From Ophioceras dolichostomum (Eukaryota; Ascomycota; Sordariomycetes; Magnaporthales; Ophioceraceae), in NCBI GenBank assembly GCA_003049485.1, contig PYST01000105.1, positions 1-64,000 of the forward strand: 64,000 nt of DNA, given 5' to 3'. This document shows positions 58,152 to 64,000 of this stretch, piece by piece. The notes under the pieces were generated by a model. It had not been told where the DNA came from, did no database searches, and was given only the letters and a program-made list of their open reading frames with translations. Position 1 is the first letter of the stretch. Every line of letters starts with the position of its first letter. Made by a program: the position numbers and the translations under genes.

Positions 58152-58676
58152 GGGCGAGCGGGCAATAACGATATGTGCTAGTTGATTTAACAACAGACTG
58201 AACTAACAGGCAGCGTCAGGGCGACTGACGAGGTCTCGGCGGGACACTATGCTCTTAGCTTGAGAGACTGTGAGACGCAAGCCCCCGTGCTGACCAAAAT
58301 TGACGGCGGTCAAGGGAGCCACCAAAACTCCGTGGGGTGCACGCCGTACTGTGAACGAAAGACACAAGAACAGACCACCTAGCAGATTATGGAGTGTTCA
58401 GGGCTTCAGAGTGAGAGCCTGGAAGGAAGTAGAATAGCAGAACTGACTTTCCGTTGATACTAGTACTTCTATACAAATAGTTCCAATTTGAAGTTCCTCT
58501 CGTATGAAGTTAAGAAACCGCCCTAGAGCCTTCACAGTATGTACTTCTAAGAATGTTATGTCCTCACTAGACCCCAACCAAGCCCAAGCCTAAACCCATA
58601 GGAGAAATCGAAGAAGAAAATGGGACAAATTCAGAAAGTAGATGTACACTAGCCAGTCATCCACATTTATCCAACC
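58152..58676. other. Intergenic between convergent genes
   Basis: 3' flanks only; nothing else seen. Confidence 0.6.
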
Positions 58677-59672
58677 TCACTTGTTGGAGGCAGCCATCAA
58701 CTTCCCGATGACCGTAGTGACGTTAGCAGGCGTAAGGAGCTCCTCCGACCTCCTCCAGCCCTTCTCATACGGGAGTCGTTCCTCCTCTGAGAGCGAGCAG
58801 ACGATGGAGTTAGCAATCCCATCATTGCGGAGACTCCGGCCTTCAAGAGCCCTCGTGTAGAGTACTAATATGCGTGGGTGGATATCAAGATGATTAGGGG
58901 GAAAAAAACTCACCAAACACAGTCCTCACCCAAGCCGTCGGCGCATTCCCATCCGTCCCGACCCCGAAAATAAGCAGGTAAAGCGACGTCTCCGCGATGC
59001 TCGCGTTGTTCCCCGCCTCCGTCAGGTTGAACAGCGGGTTCTGCCTCGCGGCGGTCGCGATGCGGCCCTCGCGCGCCCTCGCGGCGATCTCCAGCGAGAT
59101 GGTCGGCTCGGTGAAGTACGCGGCCACGCCGTTCCAGGCCGTGGAGTTGAACTTCGTGGCGTCCCCCCGGCCGTCCTCGAAGTCCGCGCGGGACAGGGAG
59201 CCGTCGTGCTCGAACACGCCGTGCTTGCTCAGGTCGGACAGGTGGAACGTGTCGTTCTTGCCCGTGGTCGAGAGGGAGAGCGCGGTGTCGGTGAAGAGGT
59301 TCGTGGCGTCCGTGCCGAAGTTGAGCGCCTTCGAGAAGCCCTTGAGGAGCTCGGTGCGCGAGATGTCGAGGCCGGAGCGGCGGAGGAAGCCGTGGTTTGC
59401 GAGGGCGTTTACGACGGGGCAGGGGGAGCGGCCTGGTGTGGTGATTTACATTAGGAATGCGGCGTGGTAAATAAGTGTTCTGGGTGGTAGTGGTGTGGGG
59501 GAGTGCCAGAAAGAATTACTGGCTGGGTCTTGATACATGAGTAGGTGAACAACTTACGATCTGATGGGCGAGGGGGTTTGTAGATGTTCTTTTCTCCTGA
59601 GCAGCTGTCCTTGTATCCGGTGACGGAGGCGGCAAGCACCAGGCACCACAACAAGACTGCCTTGTTGAGCAT
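58677..59672 (-). CDS. Secreted heme-thiolate peroxidase (chloroperoxidase family)
   Basis: Exons 59672-59558, 59432-58914 and 58786-58677 give about 247 aa, the usual size of short (family I) heme-thiolate peroxidases. A signal peptide covers about residues 1-19. The SPCP motif at about 42-45 supplies the Cys that ligates heme, followed by the family's LANHG segment. FEHDGSLSRADF is the EHD/magnesium-site region. A Glu in ISLEIAARAREG is the candidate acid-base residue (as Glu183 in Caldariomyces chloroperoxidase). The last exon gives EERLPYEKGWRRS, a conserved C-terminal element. Such secreted enzymes use hydrogen peroxide to halogenate or oxygenate small substrates. N-glycosylation sites (for example NLT, NAS, NVT) are present. 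The exon order and phases agree with the family. Confidence 0.85.
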
Positions 59673-61484
59673 TGTGAAGCTGAGACGTCCGAGCGGGTGA
59701 GAACTGAGAAGTGTTTGCTGCTATATAAGCAGAGTCGAACAGCAGACGTCGAGTGAGAGAAGGGCCGAGAGACAAAGCGAGAGTAGGTCAGGGGGGCTGT
59801 TAGATAGGCGGGTGTTATATTGTAGATCACATACGTGCTTGACAGCTAGCAATATTGAGTGAGGGACTCCTCGGTTATATATCGCCAGTTCTTCGTCCAT
59901 GACGGGCTTGCAGCATGTCCCCAGTGATTGGGCCTCCCCGAACATCTCGTATATGGATGTGGAACATTCCTAAGGAGTTCTGCCTGCCTCCCTGCAATCT
60001 CAACTGTCAAGGGGTTATTGTTGGTATGAAGCAGGTGGCGAGGGTCGAGGCCTGCGGCGAACAGGGTACAAGCCGACGGGCCGTTGCCATAACTTTACGA
60101 CGGCTGCAGTCAAGCCGGGATGAGGCTCCGCAATGATGATGAATATCTCCTTCCTCATAGGCGGGAGCTTGACTGCAGAGCTATTTGACATCAATACTAA
60201 AAAGCTAAATCCGGGCAGGTTATACCGAGAGCACAAAGGAAACTGGGGCTGAACCAGAGACATGAAGTCGGGATTCGGAGATGAGCGGATCTGGCATGTG
60301 AGCCCTGGTAGGTAGGCAGCCTGCAAAGGAATATCTTTCCTGGTTCACAGCCCCAGAGTCGCACAGGGGGGGATGCGCACACAGGTGCGCAACGATGACT
60401 TGTCACAAAAATACGACAGCTAGTGATGCGCACGTGAGTGCACTTAATCTTAGATCTCCTCATACAGGGACAACAGGGTCTCGGCCTGGGTCCTATCTAT
60501 CTTGCCCATTTACGAATGGGAATTGGCTGAGTGGTCGAGGCCGTCCATCTTTATTCGCTTCTGAACTTGATTCCACATGCGGGTGGCGCCTTTTTCAGCC
60601 CTCGAGGCGCTAAGTGCCTGTGGTGCCTTGTTGTGGCATTCAGCTCTCGAGGCGAGCTTGATCACGTAAGATACTAGATTCGGTGGTATCTTGATATCTC
60701 AACATAGAGACCTGCGTCATCCGGGTGCCGGGCTCGTTTCAAATAAATTGTGGCGTGGAACTCTTCAACGAGACATCAAACTGTGGCTCAGTTGTGTATT
60801 TGCCAACTACCACATAGGCAAGTATAGACGCCTCCCTCCATGGCGAGGACATCCGAGAATTGTGCATTGGGCCCTCCAGCACAGTCAAGACATTGACGGC
60901 TTAAGCCACTGGTCGTATTATTGACGGGGAATAATGCCATCCTATCTCAGATTCAAGTCGCAGGAACATTCGCGGAGTAGCTGGTCGGTCAGCCCTGGGG
61001 ACTATAGGACCCGGTCCGGGAGGACGGAGCAGACTGTGCAGGACGTCCTACAGAGGAGTGCCGGCATCCTCGTATATTGTGCGTTAGAATAAGGTCAGAT
61101 GACCGGACAGAGAACGGGGGAGGCGTTCTCTTCCCAGACCTTTGTTTGAAGAAATTGTATCGTCTTGCAGAAGACTGGCAAAGCTTGGTATCAATCAGAG
61201 CTGGTTGGTCGAACGTCACAGGCTAACTGACCCTCACAAAGCCGGTGGAGGGAGAATGTTGCAGCAGTCTAGCAGATGTTTGCCTGAGCCTAACCCCGTC
61301 GATTAGGTAGAGAGAAACTGTTGCCTTCTTCCCTAAAACCAATAATGATCAGGGCCGGCTTTTTTTTATTAGACCAAAAACGATAACGCTGAGCCCACTT
61401 TGGCAAAAGCCAGGCAACGACGGCCTTCCGTCCAAAATCCCCATGACGCGAGTGGAGAGAGAAAGAGAAGGTGAGGAGATGGAA
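59673..61484. other. Intergenic, no gene seen
   Basis: Promoter side of the peroxidase gene on the left, 3' flank of LSM3 on the right. An A-box-like tRNA fragment (TGGCTGAGTGG) near 60526 has no matching B box. Confidence 0.5.
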
Positions 61485-62162
61485 TCATGCTGGGACAGGC
61501 TCCGATGGCGAGATGAGCACGACACTATCCCCTAGAGAGTGGTCGATCAATGTTAGTATTTGGTCCTCGGGCCGACCGTCTGACACCGATGAGTAGAGAG
61601 CGCACTGCGGTGTGCTGCGGGCAGACTATTCTGACGGGAGCAAACGTACCTCTCACAAACAGCATCTCGAGTTTCCTCGACACAGTCTGGGGGAAAGGAA
61701 TGTGGTTTCGAAGGTCAGCAAGCGTTTTCATGGTTTCAAGAAGCCATCTTTCATCGCTCAGTCGGACTACATATCTGGGACGCGCAGGAGGGAGGGATGA
61801 AAGAGACGACAATACCTTAAGCTCGGCACCGCCTGACTCATCCTCCTCATCCTGGACGTAGTGTGTCTCCTCGACGTCGCCAAGGACGAGGTTGCAGTGT
61901 GAGTCGTACGCCTAGATGAGCGGTAGATGAGCAGGACATTAGCACTCAGCGACTACATCACGTCCTGAAACTCAAGCACCTGCCTGCCGTCGATCTCTGA
62001 GAGAAAGGGAGAGACAGAGCAAATGAAAACGTGATCGAAACGTACGTGTAATCTGCCCTTGAGTTCCCGGTCGCCGCGCAGCTTGATAAACACGACCTCG
62101 TCCAGCAGCAGTCTCACCAGCCCAAACGGCTCATTAGCCTGCCCCTCTGCCGAGTCTGCCAT
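61485..62162 (-). CDS. LSM3: Sm-like protein LSm3
   Basis: Four exons: 62162-62046, 61911-61816, 61686-61650 and 61531-61485, giving 98 aa, the usual LSm3 length. Sm1 lies in exons 1-2: LDEVVFIKLRGDRELKGRLH, then YDSHCNLVLGDVEE. Sm2 is split by the third intron: MLFVRG then DSVVLISP. All donors and acceptors match, with phases 0, 0 and 1. LSm3 is part of the LSm2-8 ring that binds U6 snRNA in the nucleus and the LSm1-7 ring that drives decapping of mRNA in the cytoplasm. It is divergent to the probable mitochondrial gene at 62702, sharing about 540 bp. The very short exons make it easy to miss. Confidence 0.95.
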
Positions 62163-62701
62163 TTCCACAGCGCACAAAAAAAGCGATGAAGACTCTCCGG
62201 GTCGGCGATTGAGAAGACGCCCTCAGGTGTACAGTCTTATGACTTCTTCGTCGAGGCGCTCGTCGTGGTGTTGTATAGAGAGACAAGCGGCGTTAACAAC
62301 AAATGTTGTCCGTTGTTGGCAGGAGCGTGATGACCAGGTGTGCGAAATATTTCAGGCAGACTTGGTGCCAGCTGCGGCCAGGTGTCTCACGAGCCGAGCT
62401 GAGGACCCACAACCACCACACCCCAGCGTGCGGGGAACCCTGTAAACTCCTGGACGCGGCAATAACCGCAGCCACCACCAGCCAGACAACTTTGGACGAC
62501 AGCTTGGACACTTCTCCAATTCCGTTTGAATATTTTTTTCTCTCTTCTTGTTCCTGCATCCGATCGTGATGTCCTCCAAACGCGATGTGAGAGGTTGACG
62601 AGACGGTGATCCCATCGCGATTGAGCTCTTTAACCCCTGTTCCCTCCCTCCCCTCGCCCCATTGCTCCATATCATGGTTGCCCCTGCGTCAGACTACCGA
62701 G
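62163..62701. promoter_or_regulatory. Bidirectional promoter, LSM3 and the gene at 62702
   Basis: About 540 bp between divergent start codons. No clear TATA box. Confidence 0.5.
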
Positions 62702-64000
62702 ATGTTTGCGGCTTTTTCTACGGTGGAGATCTTTGGGCCCCGAGCTCTTCAGCTCCCTCCCCGAGGCACACGCTCGTCTATCCTGAGGCACCGCCTCCGA
62801 GGCCATCGTCTACATCCTCAATCACACCCTGTGGCGGATACGCGATTGAATAGTCGGCCTCTCTCTCAGCACGCGCTAGCCGCCGTGTCCAATGCCGACG
62901 CCCAATATGTCCCACTCGGACAGCTTCTCGCCCCAAGTGCGGTCCCGCCCAGTCTCGACCAACAAGCTGCCTTCGTCCAAAATATCCTCGCGCAGCCTCT
63001 GCCAGAACCACCACCACCTCCGCCTGAAATACTACCTCAGTTCGCGCCGCCAGACGCCCCGTCCCCTGACGACATACAAGGCAGGTTTCTCTTCGCTATA
63101 CAACAAGCAGACGTCGCGGCGCTCTGGGGTCTCCTCGTGCACCTCGTTCCCCCCAACACCGAACGGATCGGCCCCTCTTGGGTGGCGCAACAACGGACCC
63201 ACAGACGGCGACTGTTCACGCAGGTCGGCAGCCGAACGCCAGAAGCCGTTGCTCTGCGCCAGGTCATCGCCGGGCTTTCGCCGAACACCTTCTCACAGCT
63301 GCTCCGGTGTCTCGAGCCGGAAGATGTGCGCCGGGAGCTCGAGGCCGCCGGCTCCGGCTTGGAGTTCCGCATCGACAGCGGAATGGCCAAGGTGACGCCC
63401 CTGGGGATGCTGGTCGACGAGTTCGGCGTCCGCAGGCTGTTCGTGGATCTGTTCCGCGTGCTGGCCGAGATGTACGACATCCGCCACCAGGCGGGCCGCC
63501 CGATGAGGGTGGGAGACTTCGTCGTCGTGCTGCGCGCTGCGGCCGCCACCTCCAACAAGCACCTGGTCAAGACGATGTGGCACTTCCACGTCAGCGAGAC
63601 CGGGCATTACAAGCGCCCCGACGTGTGGACTGAGTTCGTCAAGGCCCGTTTCCTCACCGAGCCGGCCTATTGGCAGTACGACCGGGCTCGCGTCCGCCTG
63701 CGGCCTCTGCACAGGGCCAACAGGGACAACGACGGCGGTATGACCGCGTTGCAATATCATCGGCTCACCCGAATGCAGCATAACAAGGACATTGGCCGTG
63801 TGGATAGGTTCGGGTTTAGCCCTCCCCAGCCCTCCATGGGTGGAACCGCAATGAACGAGATGACGACGTTAGGGGACCAGCTCTCTTCGGACCGAAGCCC
63901 AGTCCCAGCTATTCTGGCGGCTATGATGCGGCGGGGCGAAGTCCTGGACGAGCAAATGCGGTGCTCGTTTATGATCGCCAGTTCGCGCGCTGGCGCGCTG
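62702..64000 (+). CDS. Probable mitochondrial protein, partial (cut by window end)
   Basis: Open from ATG 62702 to the end of the window (433 codons) with no stop. It is the first in-frame ATG. Its N-terminus, MFAAFSTVEIFGPRALQLPP then an Arg/His-rich stretch (ILRHRLRGHRLHP), looks like a mitochondrial presequence. After a Pro-rich segment (PLPEPPPPPPEIL) there is a helical, repeat-like body: DIQGRFLFAIQQADVAALWG, then HLVPPNTERIG, FGVRRLFVDLFRVLAEMYD and so on. This layout resembles fungal mitochondrial helical-repeat (pentatricopeptide-like) proteins that regulate mitochondrial mRNA, such as CYA5 or ATPase-expression factors, but I cannot choose among them. Further introns may lie outside the window. 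Confidence 0.65.
   Translation, partial: MFAAFSTVEIFGPRALQLPPRGTRSSILRHRLRGHRLHPQSHPVADTRLNSRPLSQHALAAVSNADAQYVPLGQLLAPSAVPPSLDQQAAFVQNILAQPLPEPPPPPPEILPQFAPPDAPSPDDIQGRFLFAIQQADVAALWGLLVHLVPPNTERIGPSWVAQQRTHRRRLFTQVGSRTPEAVALRQVIAGLSPNTFSQLLRCLEPEDVRRELEAAGSGLEFRIDSGMAKVTPLGMLVDEFGVRRLFVDLFRVLAEMYDIRHQAGRPMRVGDFVVVLRAAAATSNKHLVKTMWHFHVSETGHYKRPDVWTEFVKARFLTEPAYWQYDRARVRLRPLHRANRDNDGGMTALQYHRLTRMQHNKDIGRVDRFGFSPPQPSMGGTAMNEMTTLGDQLSSDRSPVPAILAAMMRRGEVLDEQMRCSFMIASSRAGAL

Noticed and set aside
60520..60610. Possible tRNA (A box TGGCTGAGTGG)
   Set aside because: No B box, and no acceptor pairing found within a normal distance.
20000..62200. A secondary-metabolite gene cluster
   Set aside because: SDR, methyltransferase, peroxidase and regulator are scattered over tens of kb among housekeeping genes, with no synthase.
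1..64000. CRISPR arrays or prokaryotic operons
   Set aside because: Intron-rich eukaryotic DNA; no regularly spaced repeats with spacers.

Overview
The window reads as nuclear DNA of a filamentous ascomycete (Pezizomycotina, most likely a Sordariomycete). Genes are GC-rich, lie on both strands and carry one to three short introns (about 50-150 nt) with GTRNGT donors, CTAAC/CTGAC-like branch sites and YAG acceptors. The families present are typically fungal: RTA1, Zn2Cys6 regulators, an LDB19 arrestin and a heme-thiolate peroxidase. Long intergenic stretches carry simple repeats and a recurring TAGGTACCTA palindrome. I rebuilt gene models by hand from reading frames joined at splice sites; none is checked against transcripts or databases.

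Layout. 1-9.2 kb: an intron-containing retrotransposon-Gag-like gene (-), a conserved-looking protein of unknown function (+), and an RTA1-type seven-helix membrane protein (+). 9.2-18.7 kb: a secreted HExxH putative metallopeptidase (-), a tRNA-Pro(AGG)-like locus with an extra 66-nt GT...AG insertion, a PQ-loop membrane protein (-) and a single-span membrane protein (+). 20-25.3 kb: a disordered protein (-), an SDR oxidoreductase (-) whose 5' end abuts a 51-N assembly gap, and a wrecked Zn2Cys6 transcription-factor pseudogene (+). 27.4-39.3 kb is the gene-dense core: an intact Zn2Cys6 regulator (+), the Rad5 DNA-damage-tolerance helicase/ubiquitin ligase (-), a mitochondrial NDUFAF6-like assembly factor sharing a 373-bp promoter with it (+), and an LDB19/ART1-type alpha-arrestin (-).

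39.3-50.4 kb is gene-poor, holding one small unknown protein and several low-complexity tracts. 50.4-64 kb: a GTPBP1-like translational GTPase (+), a protein with two chromodomain-like modules (-), an intron-containing tRNA-Pro(TGG), a SAM methyltransferase (+), a secreted heme-thiolate peroxidase (-), the Sm-like protein LSm3 (-) and the start of a probable mitochondrial protein (+) cut by the window edge.

The genes do not form one pathway or an obvious secondary-metabolite cluster; most are housekeeping or stand-alone accessory genes. The items most worth a second look are the intron-bearing Gag-like gene with a nuclear-signal tail, the tRNA-Pro-like locus with the spliceosomal-looking insertion, the tandem chromodomain protein, and the decayed regulator next to the assembly gap.
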